The notes: generated by a model from the letters alone, not told the origin. A stretch of DNA of 64,000 bases from Chloroflexota bacterium (GCA_005880985.1 VBIQ01000004.1:1-64000), one strand, 5' to 3'. Numbered from the stretch's first letter, positions 16,874 to 28,876 are shown. Program-made: numbers and translations.

Positions 16874-18934
<2,061 letters not shown>

Positions 18935-18948
18935 TCGCGGCGACCCGG

Positions 18949-20187
18949 CTACGCAGTCACCGGCGCGGGACCGACCATCCTGCCCCCGCGGATCACCGCC
19001 GCGACCACCGGGCCGCCCAGGTGATAGGCGATGTCGAGCCAGCGCGAAGTGGAGAGCAGCGCCAGGTCGCAGCGCATCCCGGCGCGAAGCACGCCACGGT
19101 CGTCCAGGGCGAGGCCGGCGGCGCCCCCACGGGTGGCCGCCAGCAACGCCTGCGCCGGGGTGAGACCGGAGGTGGCCACCGCCAGCGACACCATCAGCGG
19201 CATCGACTCGCTCCAGCAGGTGCCCGGGTTGCAGTCGGTGGCGATCGCCACCGTCGCTCCCGCCTCCAGCAGCCTGCGTCCCGGAGGCGGTGGTCCGCCG
19301 AGCACGAGGGCGGCGCCGGGAAGGAGCACGCCGACCGTCCCCGCGGCCGCGAGAGCCTGCAGGTCGGCATCGGTGGCGTGCTCGAGGTGGTCGGCGCTGA
19401 CCGCGTGGTGACGTGCCGCGAGCATCGCCCCGCCGCTGTGACTGCGCTGGTCGGCGTGCAGCTTGGGGCGCAGCCCGTGGCTGGCCGCGGCCGTGAGCAT
19501 CCGCTCGCATTCGGCCACCGTCCAGGCGCCCGCCTCGCAGAAGGCGTCGACGAAGCGGGCGCGAGCGCCGGCCTGGCGAAGGCCGACGTCGCACACCTCG
19601 TCGAGAAAGCTGCGACGGTCGCCCGGTGGCACCCCATGCAGCGGCAGGTAGGTCGCCACCGTCGCCGGCAGCGAGGGGTCGTCGCCCAGCGCCGCGGTGG
19701 CGTCGAGCTGGCGCAGCTCCGCGTCGAGGGCGAGGCCGTAGCCGGTCTTGATCTCAACCGTGGTGGTGCCGGCGGCGATCATCCGCGCCAGACGTGGGCG
19801 TGCCGCCGCCACCAGGGTGGCGGTGTCGGCCGGGGCGGTGGCGGCGATGGTGGCGGCGATGCCACCGCCAGCGGCGGCGATCTCCTCGTAGCCTGCCCCG
19901 GCGGCCCGGCGCGCGTACTCCTCGGCACGGTCGCCCAGCCACACCGCATGGGTGTGGCAGTCGACGAAGCCGGGCACCACCGCCATGCCGGCGGCGTCGA
20001 CCTCGACCACGCCATCCGCCATTGCGAGCCCGCGCAGCCCCGATTCGTCGCCGGCGTACGCGATGCGCTCGCCCGCCGCCGCGACCGCCGCACCTCGAAC
20101 CACCCCGGGCGCCTCGCCGCGCGCCGGGTCGCAGGTGACCAGCTCGCCGACGTTGCGGACCAGCAGGGTGATGGCGTCGGGGCTCAT
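18949..20187 (-). CDS. hutI: Imidazolonepropionase
   Basis: A 412-aa amidohydrolase opening the ring of 4-imidazolone-5-propionate to N-formimidoyl-glutamate, the third step of histidine degradation. Motifs are VDCHTHAVWLGDR (metal HxH, about residue 75), EIKTGYGL (about 145), KLHADQRS (about 243), SADHLEHATD (about 265) and ATDCNPGTCW (about 316). Length and motifs match HutI exactly. The ATG overlaps the hutG stop by 4 nt (ATGA). It is the last gene of the hut operon. Confidence 0.96.
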   Translation of the reverse strand: MSPDAITLLVRNVGELVTCDPARGEAPGVVRGAAVAAAGERIAYAGDESGLRGLAMADGVVEVDAAGMAVVPGFVDCHTHAVWLGDRAEEYARRAAGAGYEEIAAAGGGIAATIAATAPADTATLVAAARPRLARMIAAGTTTVEIKTGYGLALDAELRQLDATAALGDDPSLPATVATYLPLHGVPPGDRRSFLDEVCDVGLRQAGARARFVDAFCEAGAWTVAECERMLTAAASHGLRPKLHADQRSHSGGAMLAARHHAVSADHLEHATDADLQALAAAGTVGVLLPGAALVLGGPPPPGRRLLEAGATVAIATDCNPGTCWSESMPLMVSLAVATSGLTPAQALLAATRGGAAGLALDDRGVLRAGMRCDLALLSTSRWLDIAYHLGGPVVAAVIRGGRMVGPAPVTA

Positions 20188-21107
20188 TCCTCGGAGCCGG
20201 GTTGGCTGTGCCTGCGCCGCACCACCCCGGCGCAGAAGGCGAGCAGCACCGAGGCCATGGCCCGCAGGGTGATGCCGTTGAGATCGGCCTCGGCGTCCAC
20301 CTCGCAGAGATCGAGTCCCTGCACGCGGCGGTCACTGCCGAGCTGATAGGCCGCCTCCTGCAGCTGGGCGGGGAGCAGCCCGCCGGGCATGCTGGCGGGA
20401 CAGCCGGGTGCGCAGGAGCGTTCGAGCACGTCGAGATCGACGTCCACGTAGAGGCGCGTCATCCCTGCGGCGTCGAGCGCGTCGAGGGCGTCGCCGATCA
20501 CCGCCGCCATTCCCCGGGCACGCACCTGCCCGGCGCGCACGGCGTGGACGCCGTGCTCGCTCGCCCAGGCGGCGTGCTCGGGGGCGTTGGCGAATCCGTG
20601 CAGCCCGATCTGGGCGACCCGGCTGCCGGGCAGTCCACCCTCGATCAGCTCGCGCACCGGGGTGCCGTTGCGGGGCCCGTGGTCGAGCGGGCGGACATCG
20701 TGATGGGCGTCGAAGGTCAGCAGCCCCCAGTCCCGGCCAAGCACCCCGTCGCAGAGTCCGCGCATCGCCGGCGCGGTCAACGAGTTGTCGCCACCGATGA
20801 CAACAAGGACCGGGGCTCTGCCGCGGCGGGCGGCGGCGACGGCCTGCTCGATGCGCAGGTGGGCAGCGGTGGCGTCGGGGTCGGCGGCATCGCCCTCGAC
20901 GTCGCCGAGGTCGCGGACGCGCAGCTCCTCGAGGCTGACACCGTGATCGCCGTCCCAGGTGGTGAAGCGCTCCAGGGTCCGGCGCAGCGCCGCCGGAGTG
21001 GTGTGAGCGCGCGAGGGGCTGATCGAGGCGCGTGAGATGGGGGCGCCGAGCACGACCACGTCGGCGCCCCCGGACAATCCGGTCGCCAGCCACTCGCTGG
21101 CGTTCAC
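20184..21107 (-). CDS. hutG: Arginase-family formimidoylglutamase (HutG) with a changed Mn ligand
   Basis: A 307-aa ureohydrolase. In this operon it should hydrolyse N-formimidoyl-L-glutamate to glutamate and formamide. The binuclear Mn site is visible as TFDAHHDVR (Asp, His, Asp) and [10 protein letters not shown] (two Asp). The first ligand motif, normally GG(D/G)HS, reads IGGDNSLT: Asn108 (codon 20784-20786) replaces His. The rest of the fold looks intact, so it may keep activity with an altered metal site or belong to a subgroup with this ligand. GTG start overlaps the hutU stop (GTGA). Confidence 0.88.
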   Translation of the reverse strand: MNASEWLATGLSGGADVVVLGAPISRASISPSRAHTTPAALRRTLERFTTWDGDHGVSLEELRVRDLGDVEGDAADPDATAAHLRIEQAVAAARRGRAPVLVVIGGDNSLTAPAMRGLCDGVLGRDWGLLTFDAHHDVRPLDHGPRNGTPVRELIEGGLPGSRVAQIGLHGFANAPEHAAWASEHGVHAVRAGQVRARGMAAVIGDALDALDAAGMTRLYVDVDLDVLERSCAPGCPASMPGGLLPAQLQEAAYQLGSDRRVQGLDLCEVDAEADLNGITLRAMASVLLAFCAGVVRRRHSQPGSEE

Positions 21108-22774
21108 CCGGCGCTGTCCCGCATCATGGGGATGCGCACCCCGCGCTCGCGTGCCGCCTGACGGGCCTCGTCATAGCCGGCGTCGGCATGGCGCATCACC
21201 CCGCTCGCCGGGTCGTTGCTCAGCACCAGCTCGGCCCGCTGCGCCGCCAGCGCAGTGCCGTCGACCACCACCTGGGCGCCGGCGTGGATCGAGCGCCCGA
21301 TGCCGACGCCGCCACCGTGATGCACCGCCACCCAGGTGGCGCCGCTGGCGCAGTTGAGCAGGGCGTTGAGTACCGGCCAGTCGGCGATGGCGTCGCTGCC
21401 GTCGCGCATCGACTCGGTCTCGCGCAACGGCGACGCGACACTGCCGCTGTCCAGGTGATCGCGGCCGATCACCAGCGGGGCGCGCACCTGTCCGCGGGCA
21501 ACCAGGTCGTTGAAGCGCAGTCCGGCCAGGTGCCGCTCGCCCGCCCCCAGCCAGCAGATCCGGGCCGGCAGACCCTGATAGCGCACCCGCTCCCCCGCCA
21601 GCCGCAGCCAACGCTGCAACCGCTGATCGCCGGGGAAGAGCTCCGCGATGGCGGCGTCGGTGACGGCGATGTCGCCGGCGTCACCGCTCAGCGCCACCCA
21701 GCGGAACGGCCCCTTGCCCTCGCAGAAGAGCGGGCGGATGTAGGCGGGAACGAAACCGGGGTAGGCGAAGGCGTCGGCGAAGCCACCCAGGCGAGCCTCT
21801 TCGCGGAGACTGTTGCCGTAGTCGAAGACGGTGGCACCGCGGTGCTGGTACTCGACCATGGCAGCGCAGTGGCCGGCCATCGAGGCGCGGGCCCGGGCCA
21901 CATAGCCCTCGGGGTCGCGAGCGCGCAGGGTGGTCGCGGTGGCCGGGTCGAGGCCCTCGGGGATGTATCCACCGAGGGGATCGTGGGCGCTGGTCTGGTC
22001 GGTGATCACATCGGCGGCGAGCCCCGCCGCCAGCAGCGCCGGCAGCGCCACCGCCGCGTTGTCGACAACTCCGACGGAAACGGGACGTCCCTGCTCGCGG
22101 GCGAGGTCACAGCGGCGCACCGCGTCCTCGAGGTCGTCGGCGACCTCGTCGAGCCAGCCCCCGGCGAGCCGGCGCCGCAGGCGGCTGGCGTCGACCTCGA
22201 TGCACAGCGCCACCCCCTCGTTCATGGTGATCGCCAGCGGCTGGGCGCCTCCCATCCCGCCCAGTCCGGCGGTGATCACCAGCCGGCCGCGAAGGCTGCC
22301 GCCGAAGTGCCGCTCGGCGACCGCGGCGAAGGTCTCGCAGGTGCCCTGCAGGATGCCCTGGGTGCCGATGTAGATCCACGACCCGGCGGTCATCTGACCG
22401 TACATCGTCAGCCCCGCCGCCTCGAGCCGTCGGAACTCCTCCCAGGTCGCCCACTGCGGGACCAGCAGCGAGTTGGCGATGAGCACGCGTGGCGCCAACT
22501 GGTGGGTCCGCGTCACCCCCACCGGTTTGCCCGACTGCACCAGCAGCGTCTCGTCGTCGCCCAGCTCGCGCAGGGCGGCGACGATGGCATCGAAGCACTC
22601 CCAGCTGCGTGCCGCGCGGCCGGTCCCGCCGTAGACCACCAGGTTGTCCGGGTCCTCGGCGACCTCGGGGTCGAGGTTGTTCATCAGGCACCGCAGCGCT
22701 CCCTCCGTCTGCCAGGAGCGGCAGCTCAGCTCGGTGCCGCGGGCAGCGCGAACCGGTCGAGCGGAAGCGCTCAC
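21104..22774 (-). CDS. hutU: Urocanate hydratase
   Basis: A 556-aa urocanase, which uses tightly bound NAD as electrophile to hydrate urocanate to imidazolonepropionate (step 2). Recognisable segments are [14 protein letters not shown] (near residue 45), [36 protein letters not shown], the NAD-contacting [12 protein letters not shown], and [10 protein letters not shown]. The last includes the region after the active-site Cys segment [10 protein letters not shown]. The GTG start at 22774 overlaps the hutH stop (GTGA); the upstream open frame is inside hutH and is discarded. Normal family length. Confidence 0.97.
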   Translation of the reverse strand: MSASARPVRAARGTELSCRSWQTEGALRCLMNNLDPEVAEDPDNLVVYGGTGRAARSWECFDAIVAALRELGDDETLLVQSGKPVGVTRTHQLAPRVLIANSLLVPQWATWEEFRRLEAAGLTMYGQMTAGSWIYIGTQGILQGTCETFAAVAERHFGGSLRGRLVITAGLGGMGGAQPLAITMNEGVALCIEVDASRLRRRLAGGWLDEVADDLEDAVRRCDLAREQGRPVSVGVVDNAAVALPALLAAGLAADVITDQTSAHDPLGGYIPEGLDPATATTLRARDPEGYVARARASMAGHCAAMVEYQHRGATVFDYGNSLREEARLGGFADAFAYPGFVPAYIRPLFCEGKGPFRWVALSGDAGDIAVTDAAIAELFPGDQRLQRWLRLAGERVRYQGLPARICWLGAGERHLAGLRFNDLVARGQVRAPLVIGRDHLDSGSVASPLRETESMRDGSDAIADWPVLNALLNCASGATWVAVHHGGGVGIGRSIHAGAQVVVDGTALAAQRAELVLSNDPASGVMRHADAGYDEARQAARERGVRIPMMRDSAG

Positions 22775-24306
22775 CGCAGCTCTCCGATGACCTGCACCAC
22801 CGCGTTGCGCCACTCGTCCGATGCCAGCCACGCGTCAGCGGCAGCGAGGTCGGCTGCGAGGAAGCGGTCTTCGGCCAGCGGCGCCACCCGAGCGCGCAGC
22901 GAGCCGGCCAGGGCGGCGGTGGCGGCACCGGGGCGCAGCGGGGCGCGCTGTTCCAGCGCCTGGGCGGCGGCCACCGCCTCCACCGCCAGCACCCGCCGCA
23001 GCTCGGCCACCGAGCGCCGGGTGCGGAGCGCAGCGGTCCATCCCATCGAGACGTGATCCTCCTGGCCGGCGCTGGCGGCAACGCTCTGCACCGCCAGCGG
23101 CGTGGCGGCGGCGCGCAACCCGACCACGCAGGCGGCGGCGGTGTACTGGGCGATCATCAGCCCGCTGTTGACCCCCGGTGCCGGAGAGAGAAACGCCGGC
23201 AGGCCGCGGGAGCGCGCCGGATCCATCATCCGGTCGATGCGGCGTTCGCTGATGGAGGCGATGTCGGCGCAGATGGAGGCGCACATGTCGGCGGCGTAGG
23301 CGAGGCCCTGCCCGTGGAAATTGCCGCTGCTGACCACGGTCCCGCGCTCCGCCAGCACCAAGGGGTTGTCGACGATACTGGCCAATTCTCGCTCGACGGT
23401 GAGGCGGGCGGCGTCGAGCAGATCGCGGGCGGCACCGTGGACCTGGGGTGCGCAGCGCAGCGAGTAGGCGTCCTGCACCGCGTGGTGCGAGGTGCGGTGC
23501 GAGGCCACCAGCGGGCTGCCGGCGAGCAGCTTCCTGAGGTTGGCGGCGGACGCCCCCTGTCCCGGCGCCGGCCGCAACGCCACCACCTCGGCGTCGAAGG
23601 CGGCGTCGGTGCCCAGCAGCGCTTCGACGGTGAGCGCACAGACGCAGTCGGCGGCGGCGAGAAGGGCGCCGAGGTCGTGCACCGCCAGGGCCAGGGCCGC
23701 CGCCATCCCGTCGGTACCGTTGATCAGGGCCAACCCCTCCTTGGGCCCGATCTCGAGAGGGCTCAGACCGTGCTCCTCCAGGGCGCGCGGTGCCGCGAGC
23801 GGCCGATCGTCCGCACCGCGCACCCATCCCTCGCCGATCAGGCAGGCGGCGGCGTGCGCCAGTGGCGCCAGGTCGCCGGACGCGCCCAGCGAGCCGTGTT
23901 CCGGGACGTAGGGGCAGAGACCGGCGTTGAGCAGGGCGGCGATGGCATCGACCAGCTCGGGACGGGCTCCGGAGAGTCCGGCACAGAGGGTGCGAGCGCG
24001 AAGCAGCATCATGCCGCGCACCACCTCGACGTCGACCGGCGGTCCCATCCCCGCGGCGTGGCTCCGCACCACCGCGCGCTGCAGGGTGGACCGGTCGGCG
24101 CGCCCGATGGCCCGCTCCGCCAGCGCGCCGAACCCGGTGGTCACCCCGTAGACCACCTCGTCGGCGGCGTCGAGGCGCTCGACCAGAGCGCGTGCCGGAG
24201 CCATCCGTTGCCGTGCCGCCGGGCTGATCTCGATCCGGGCGCTGCGGCGAGCCACCGCGACGACGTCGTCGATGCCGAGCGGTGTGCCGTCGAGCACCAC
24301 GACCAT
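22771..24306 (-). CDS. hutH: Histidine ammonia-lyase
   Basis: A 511-aa histidase converting histidine to urocanate and ammonia, step 1 of the Hut pathway. The self-forming MIO cofactor comes from Ala-Ser-Gly in [15 protein letters not shown] (about residues 138-152). The active-site Tyr is in YGVTTGFG (about residue 53), and SSGNFHG and [12 protein letters not shown] are also conserved. First gene of the operon. The ATG at 24306 lies 6 nt after a TACCCT box, so hut mRNA is probably leaderless. No HutC or HutP regulator gene is nearby, so control is not evident from this window. Confidence 0.97.
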   Translation of the reverse strand: MVVVLDGTPLGIDDVVAVARRSARIEISPAARQRMAPARALVERLDAADEVVYGVTTGFGALAERAIGRADRSTLQRAVVRSHAAGMGPPVDVEVVRGMMLLRARTLCAGLSGARPELVDAIAALLNAGLCPYVPEHGSLGASGDLAPLAHAAACLIGEGWVRGADDRPLAAPRALEEHGLSPLEIGPKEGLALINGTDGMAAALALAVHDLGALLAAADCVCALTVEALLGTDAAFDAEVVALRPAPGQGASAANLRKLLAGSPLVASHRTSHHAVQDAYSLRCAPQVHGAARDLLDAARLTVERELASIVDNPLVLAERGTVVSSGNFHGQGLAYAADMCASICADIASISERRIDRMMDPARSRGLPAFLSPAPGVNSGLMIAQYTAAACVVGLRAAATPLAVQSVAASAGQEDHVSMGWTAALRTRRSVAELRRVLAVEAVAAAQALEQRAPLRPGAATAALAGSLRARVAPLAEDRFLAADLAAADAWLASDEWRNAVVQVIGELR

Positions 24307-24312
24307 CGCCGG

Positions 24313-24318
24313 AGGGTA
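24313..24318 (-). promoter_or_regulatory. TACCCT -10 box for the hut operon
   Basis: On the minus strand TACCCT is followed by 6 nt and the hutH ATG. The divergent lipoprotein gene has its own box at 24398, leaving about 80 bp in which any shared operator would lie; I see no clear palindrome there. Confidence 0.55.
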
Positions 24319-24397
24319 CCCCGCGTTCGGGCGCGCCGGTCAGACGACGCGGCGTCGCGATACGGTGACGCCACCGATCCGCGGCGGGTTGCCCGCC

Positions 24398-24403
24398 TAC
24401 CGT
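24398..24403 (+). promoter_or_regulatory. TACCGT -10 box for the lipoprotein gene
   Basis: TACCGT, 7 nt, then the ATG at 24411. No Shine-Dalgarno sequence fits the gap. Confidence 0.55.
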
Positions 24404-24410
24404 CGCCGGG

Positions 24411-25406
24411 ATGTCTGGTGGTGCCCGTGGCGGGCGAGCCCGTCTCCGGTCGTGGCTCGTGGTTGCTGCCATCATGTCCGGGCTGACCGCCTGCGGCGGA
24501 TCCGCCGCTCCCTCCGCCGACCCTTCGACGGCGCGAGCTCGGAGCGCCGACGCCGGCGCTGTTCAAGGCGCCTATCGCTTCTCGCTGACGGTCGGCTTCA
24601 GCGTCGACCTCTCCGCCGCCGCCAACCTACCGTTGCCCGCGCGTCACTACTTCAACGAGCTCCAGGGCGCCAGCGTCGTGACCGGCAGCGGTGAGCAGCA
24701 GGGCCAGGGCCGCGACCGCTTCACCATCAGCTACCGCGACGTGCCCGGCAGCGTGACCGTGGTGCAGGCCGGCGGACGTGCCTTCGCCTCCGCCGACGGC
24801 AAGCGCTTTCACGACCTGCCGGATGCCACCGAGGCAACCGGTGGTCTGGGCGTCACCCCGGCGGATCTTGCCGGGTACGCGCAGGAGGCCGGCGGCGCCC
24901 AGAGCATGGGCTACGAGGTGGTCGGCGGGCGACTGGCCGACCACCTGCGGCTGCGCCTGGCGTCGGCGGCGGTGGAGCGTCTGGTGACCGGCTTCCGGCA
25001 TCGCCTCGGGCGGGGGGCAGGGACGACCGCCTCGGCCGGGTCCCATCCCGCCCAGGCGCAGCTCGCCGACGCCGGGCCGGCCCCGACCGCGACTCCGGAC
25101 CAGGGCGTTGACGTCGAGCCCCACGTCCACACCGGGGATGCGCAGATCGACCTCGAGGTCGCGACCGACGGCGGCCGGCTGCTGCAGGCGACCGAGAGCT
25201 TTCACAGCGTTCTCGATCTCGACGGACTGGCCCGCGCCGTCGCCGCGTCGGATCACCTCTCGGTCGGAGACCTGCCACGCGGCAGCATCGACGTCGCCGC
25301 CGTGGTCGACGTCCGTCTCAGTGACCAGGGCGCGCGCATCAGCGTCGACCCGCCGCCCGTCGATCCCAACGCCCCAGCGCTTCCCGGCGATCCGCTGACC
25401 ACCTGA
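24411..25406 (+). CDS. Putative exported lipoprotein (LppX/LprG-like fold possible)
   Basis: A 331-aa protein with a lipoprotein signal: basic start, hydrophobic stretch SWLVVAAIMSGL and lipobox LTACGG (acylated Cys about residue 28). The mature part alternates strands in a way seen in LppX/LprAFG-type lipid-binding lipoproteins (GRAFASADGKRFHDLP is reminiscent), with a His/Pro/Thr-rich insertion in the middle. I do not recognise a specific family with confidence. It is transcribed away from the hut operon and ends 33 nt before proC. Confidence 0.65.
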   Translation: MSGGARGGRARLRSWLVVAAIMSGLTACGGSAAPSADPSTARARSADAGAVQGAYRFSLTVGFSVDLSAAANLPLPARHYFNELQGASVVTGSGEQQGQGRDRFTISYRDVPGSVTVVQAGGRAFASADGKRFHDLPDATEATGGLGVTPADLAGYAQEAGGAQSMGYEVVGGRLADHLRLRLASAAVERLVTGFRHRLGRGAGTTASAGSHPAQAQLADAGPAPTATPDQGVDVEPHVHTGDAQIDLEVATDGGRLLQATESFHSVLDLDGLARAVAASDHLSVGDLPRGSIDVAAVVDVRLSDQGARISVDPPPVDPNAPALPGDPLTT

Positions 25407-25427
25407 CGGCGCGTCCGGCCCGATTGC

Positions 25428-25433
25428 TACGGT
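25428..25433 (+). promoter_or_regulatory. TACGGT -10 box for proC
   Basis: TACGGT, 6 nt, then the proC ATG at 25440. The box falls in the 33-bp gap after the lipoprotein stop, so proC has its own start site. Confidence 0.5.
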
Positions 25434-25439
25434 TCCGGC

Positions 25440-26339
25440 ATGGCATCGACGACTCCCTTCGCCGGGGCACGGCTCGCCATCATCGGTACCGGCGCGATGG
25501 CCGAGGCGATGCTCGCCGGCATGCTGCACCGCGGCGTCGTCCAACCCGGCCAGGTCATCTGCAGCCATCCGCGCGCCCAGCGACGCGAGGAACTCCAGCG
25601 TGAGCACGGTGTCGCCACCACCCCGGCCAACGCCGAGGCCGCGGCCGGCGCCGACGTGGTCCTGCTGGCGATCAAGCCACAGATGCTCCCCGAGGTGATG
25701 CCGGAGCTGCGCACCACCCTGGACGGCGAGCAGCTGCTGGTGAGCATCATCGCCGGCGCCAGCACTCGCGCCCTGCGTGCCGGGCTCGATCACCCGGCCA
25801 TCGTTCGCTGCATGCCCAACACCCCGGCGCAGATCGGACAGGGCGTCACCGTGTGGTACGCGACCGCGGAGGTGACGGGCGAGGGCAAGGGGCGTACTCG
25901 CAGCATGCTCGGGGCCCTCGGACGCGAGTTCGAGGTGCATGACGAGCGCCAGGTGGCGATGGCCACGGCTGTGAGCGGCACCGGACCCACCTACATCTTC
26001 CTGTTCATCGAGGCGTTGGTCGACGCTGCCGTCCACCTCGGGTTTCCTCGGCATGTCGCTCGCGAGCTGGTGCTCGACACCATGCAGGGCTCGGCGGCGT
26101 TCGCCCTCTCCAGCGGTCATCACGTCGCTCAGCTGCGGGACATGGTGACCTCGCCGGGCGGGACCTCCGCCGAAGCTCTCTATCAGCTGGAACGCGGTCG
26201 GCTCCGCACCGTCGTCAGTGATGCTGTCTGGGCCGCGTTCGAGCGGACCGAGCAGCTGGAGAGACTGCTCGAAGAAGGTCCCGCCCCGCCGCCTTCGCAA
26301 CGCCGCACCACCAACGGGGAGCGAGGTCGCAACCGGTAG
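25440..26339 (+). CDS. proC: Pyrroline-5-carboxylate reductase
   Basis: A 299-aa P5C reductase making proline from pyrroline-5-carboxylate with NAD(P)H. The N-terminal Rossmann motif IIGTGAMAEAML (about residues 14-25), LLAIKPQMLPEV, VRCMPNTPAQIGQG, AVSGTGPTYIF and the signature MVTSPGGTSAEAL are all present. The C-terminal tail of about 30 residues (Arg/Pro/Asn-rich) is longer than in typical ProC. It is followed 20 nt later by a TPR-like membrane protein, with which it may be co-transcribed. Confidence 0.95.
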   Translation: MASTTPFAGARLAIIGTGAMAEAMLAGMLHRGVVQPGQVICSHPRAQRREELQREHGVATTPANAEAAAGADVVLLAIKPQMLPEVMPELRTTLDGEQLLVSIIAGASTRALRAGLDHPAIVRCMPNTPAQIGQGVTVWYATAEVTGEGKGRTRSMLGALGREFEVHDERQVAMATAVSGTGPTYIFLFIEALVDAAVHLGFPRHVARELVLDTMQGSAAFALSSGHHVAQLRDMVTSPGGTSAEALYQLERGRLRTVVSDAVWAAFERTEQLERLLEEGPAPPPSQRRTTNGERGRNR

Positions 26340-26359
26340 CGGGGCCACGGAGACTGGTG

Positions 26360-27424
26360 ATGAACACGCCGTCGGCGGCGCGGCGCGTCCGCGTCGCCGC
26401 GCTGCTGCTGGTGGTGGCGGCCTTCTCGCTGGAACTGGGGGCGCTGGCGGCGGTGCATGGAGCGCGCTCCTGGGCGGCGTCGCTGGGCTCGCGGGGCGAC
26501 TTCGCCGGCGCTGTCGCGGTCGACCGGGTGGTGGCGGCACGCTCCGGCGCGCTGTATCTGCTGGCGGGCCGGGTGGGCGCGACCGGCATCCAGGTTGGCC
26601 CGACCCAGCTGGATTGGGCCCGGTCGCTGGCAGCGCGGGGCCAGGTCGAGGCCGCCCTGGCCGTCCTCGACGGCGCCGAACCGACGGTGCAACCCCAGGC
26701 ACGCCGGCTGCGAGCCGAGATCGCCCTTGACGGAGCCCGAGCCGCCGACTCCCGCGGGGCCTTCGACGTCGCTCTTCGCCGCCTCGACCTACTGGCCCAG
26801 GGCGACGCTCCGGCCGACCTCGCCACCCGGGCGGCATCGCTGCGGCCGGTCTACGTCCTCGCCGCCGCCAGGGCGCTGCTCGGCCGGGGCAGGGCGGCCG
26901 ACGCCGTTGCCGCCATCGACGGTGAGATCAGTCGGGCCGGCGCCGGGGCCGGGTCGCCGCTTCCCGGCCTGCTGCCCGCGGCGCTGCTGGCGGCCGGACG
27001 CGCGGCGCTGGCGGCCAACGACGAGCAGACGGCGCGCCTCTACCTCCCGCGCCTGGTCGACAGCTTCCCGGGGAGGCCGGAGAGCCAGCCGGCACGGGTT
27101 CTGCTGGCGACGCCGCAACCGGTGGCAGGTACCCTCGTTCAGGCTGACGGCACTCCGGTGAGCGGTACCGCGGTGCGCCTCGGCAGCCATTTCCGTCAGG
27201 TCGGGAACGGCTACATCACCAGCCAGCCCTACTACACCGCCGGCACCGATGGCGGCGGTGACTTCACCGTCGGCGCCGTGCCGCTGGGCGGTCCCTACGT
27301 CCTCGAGGTGCTCGAGCCGCAGGGATGGACCACCATCGTCGACGGTTCCGGCCATCCCGCCCACCCGGTGACCGTCGACCCGCTGACGCCCGTCGACCTG
27401 ACCTTTGTCGTCGTGCCCCGGTAG
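26360..27424 (+). CDS. Membrane-anchored TPR-like protein with C-terminal carboxypeptidase-regulatory-like domain
   Basis: A 354-aa protein. It has an N-terminal signal/TM segment (VRVAALLLVVAAFSLELGALAAV), about 200 residues of Ala-rich helical hairpins that look like degenerate tetratricopeptide repeats (for example SLAARGQVEAALAVLDGAEP and AARALLGRGRAADAVAAIDG), and a C-terminal beta domain beginning PVAGTLVQADGTPVSGTAVRLG, a carboxypeptidase-regulatory-like/Cna-B type fold. It is probably anchored in the membrane with its body outside. ATG at 26360 is preferred over GTG at 26357 because GGAG at 26349-26352 is spaced 7 nt from it. Function unknown. Confidence 0.6.
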   Translation: MNTPSAARRVRVAALLLVVAAFSLELGALAAVHGARSWAASLGSRGDFAGAVAVDRVVAARSGALYLLAGRVGATGIQVGPTQLDWARSLAARGQVEAALAVLDGAEPTVQPQARRLRAEIALDGARAADSRGAFDVALRRLDLLAQGDAPADLATRAASLRPVYVLAAARALLGRGRAADAVAAIDGEISRAGAGAGSPLPGLLPAALLAAGRAALAANDEQTARLYLPRLVDSFPGRPESQPARVLLATPQPVAGTLVQADGTPVSGTAVRLGSHFRQVGNGYITSQPYYTAGTDGGGDFTVGAVPLGGPYVLEVLEPQGWTTIVDGSGHPAHPVTVDPLTPVDLTFVVVPR

Positions 27425-27434
27425 ACACGGGGGA

Positions 27435-27551
27435 AGGGGGCACAACACGTGCCCCCTACGGAGGGGGCTGCCGCCCCCTGCGCCACTTCGCTTCGCGCAG
27501 CAGCGCACCCCCGCTACGGCGCGACTCCGCGCCGGCGCGGGCTTTGCCCGC
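27435..27551. repeat. Cluster of stem-loops between the TPR-like gene and malic enzyme
   Basis: Several perfect hairpins are packed into about 117 bp: AGGGGGCAC/GTGCCCCCT (27435-27443/27449-27457), AGGGGGC/GCCCCCT (27462-27468/27473-27479), CGGCGCG/CGCGCCG (27517-27523/27528-27534) and GCGGGC/GCCCGC (27537-27542/27546-27551). An alternative pairing CTGCGC/GCGCAG (27478-27483/27495-27500) competes with the second. The first follows the TPR-like stop by 10 nt and could terminate it, but the series exceeds a simple terminator and resembles REP/ERIC-type intergenic elements. Confidence 0.6.
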
Positions 27552-27609
27552 ACTGTGGCTGAGGTGGGCACTCGCGGCGGCCGAGGGACGAGTGGTGGAA
27601 CTCGGTGGG

Positions 27610-27615
27610 TACACT
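27610..27615 (+). promoter_or_regulatory. TACACT -10 box for malic enzyme
   Basis: TACACT, 9 nt, then the GTG at 27625. This settles the start, since the frame stays open 100 codons upstream across the stem-loop cluster. Confidence 0.55.
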
Positions 27616-27624
27616 CCGCGAACC

Positions 27625-28860
27625 GTGAGCCTCGACGACGACGCGCTGGCGTATCACTCTGCCCGCAGGGGGAAGATCGCCGTCGCCGCCAAGGTCTCGC
27701 TGCGCGATACCCGCGACCTGTCGCTCGCCTACACCCCGCACGTCGCCGCGCCGTGCCGGGCCATCTTTCGCGACCCTGACCTGGTCGACCGCTACACGGC
27801 TCGCAACAACCTCGTCGCGGTGGTGAGCGACGGCAGTGCCGTCCTCGGCCTGGGCAACATCGGCCCGCGCGCCGCCATGCCGGTGATGGAGGGCAAGGCG
27901 CTGCTCTTCAAGGCCTTTGCCGACGTCGATGCATTTCCCATCTGCGTCGAGTCGCAGGAGCCCGAGGCGATCGCGATGGTGGTGCGCAACCTGGTGCCGA
28001 CCTTCGGTGGCATCAATCTCGAGGACATCGCCGCCCCCAAGTGCTTCGCCTTGGAGGAGAGGCTGCAGGAGGAGTGCGACATCCCCATCTTCCACGACGA
28101 CCAGCACGGTACCGCCGTGGTGCTGCTGGCCGCGCTGGAGAACGCGTCGCGGGCACTGGGTCGCGACATCACCACCCTGCGAGTGGTGATCAGCGGCGCC
28201 GGAGCAGCGGGAATCGCCTGCGCCAACATTCTTCTCGATCGCGGACTCGAGGACATCGTGCTGCTCGACAGCAAGGGTGTCATCGGTCTGCACCGGACCT
28301 CCCTGCCACCGCACAAGCAGGCGATGGCGACCCGCAGCAATCCCCGCGATGTCTCGGGTGGGCTGGCCGAGGCCCTGGTCGACGCCGACGTGTTCGTCGG
28401 CCTGAGCGGCGCCGACCTGGTGACCACCGACATGGTCCGCACCATGCGCGACGACTGCATCGTCTTCGCCATGGCCAATCCCAATCCCGAGATCCTGCCC
28501 GACGACGCGCGCGCCGGGGGCGCCGCCATCGTCGCCACCGGACGGAGCGACTATCCCAACCAGATCAACAACGTCCTCGGATTTCCCGGCATCTTCCGGG
28601 GAGCGCTGGACGTGCGTGCCCGGCGCATCAGCGAAGGCATGAAGCGGGCAGCCGCCAAGGCGCTGGCCGACCTGGTCACGCCGGACCGGCTTCGCGTCGG
28701 CACGGTGGTGCCGTCGCCGCTCGACCCGGGCGTGGCCCCGGCGGTGGCGCTGGCGGTGGCCTGGGCCGCCATGCAGGAGGGTCTGGCTCGAAGCCCGCGC
28801 GACCTCGAGGAGCTGCGCGTCGAGCTGCAGCGCCTGAGCGCTCCTCCGGTGGTTGCATAG
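27625..28860 (+). CDS. NAD(P)-dependent malic enzyme
   Basis: A 411-aa malic enzyme of the short bacterial type, decarboxylating malate to pyruvate with NAD(P)H formation. Features are the N-terminal LAYTPHVAAPCRAI (catalytic Tyr region), LGLGNIGPRAAMPVMEGK, the metal/acid site IFHDDQHGTAVV (about residues 150-160), the Rossmann motif ISGAGAAGIAC and the catalytic Asn region AMANPNPEI, then YPNQINNVLGFPGIFRGAL. No phosphotransacetylase-like C-terminal extension. The product's start is GTG, close to a -10 box. Confidence 0.95.
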   Translation: MSLDDDALAYHSARRGKIAVAAKVSLRDTRDLSLAYTPHVAAPCRAIFRDPDLVDRYTARNNLVAVVSDGSAVLGLGNIGPRAAMPVMEGKALLFKAFADVDAFPICVESQEPEAIAMVVRNLVPTFGGINLEDIAAPKCFALEERLQEECDIPIFHDDQHGTAVVLLAALENASRALGRDITTLRVVISGAGAAGIACANILLDRGLEDIVLLDSKGVIGLHRTSLPPHKQAMATRSNPRDVSGGLAEALVDADVFVGLSGADLVTTDMVRTMRDDCIVFAMANPNPEILPDDARAGGAAIVATGRSDYPNQINNVLGFPGIFRGALDVRARRISEGMKRAAAKALADLVTPDRLRVGTVVPSPLDPGVAPAVALAVAWAAMQEGLARSPRDLEELRVELQRLSAPPVVA

Positions 28861-28876
28861 GCGACAATGGCGGGCC

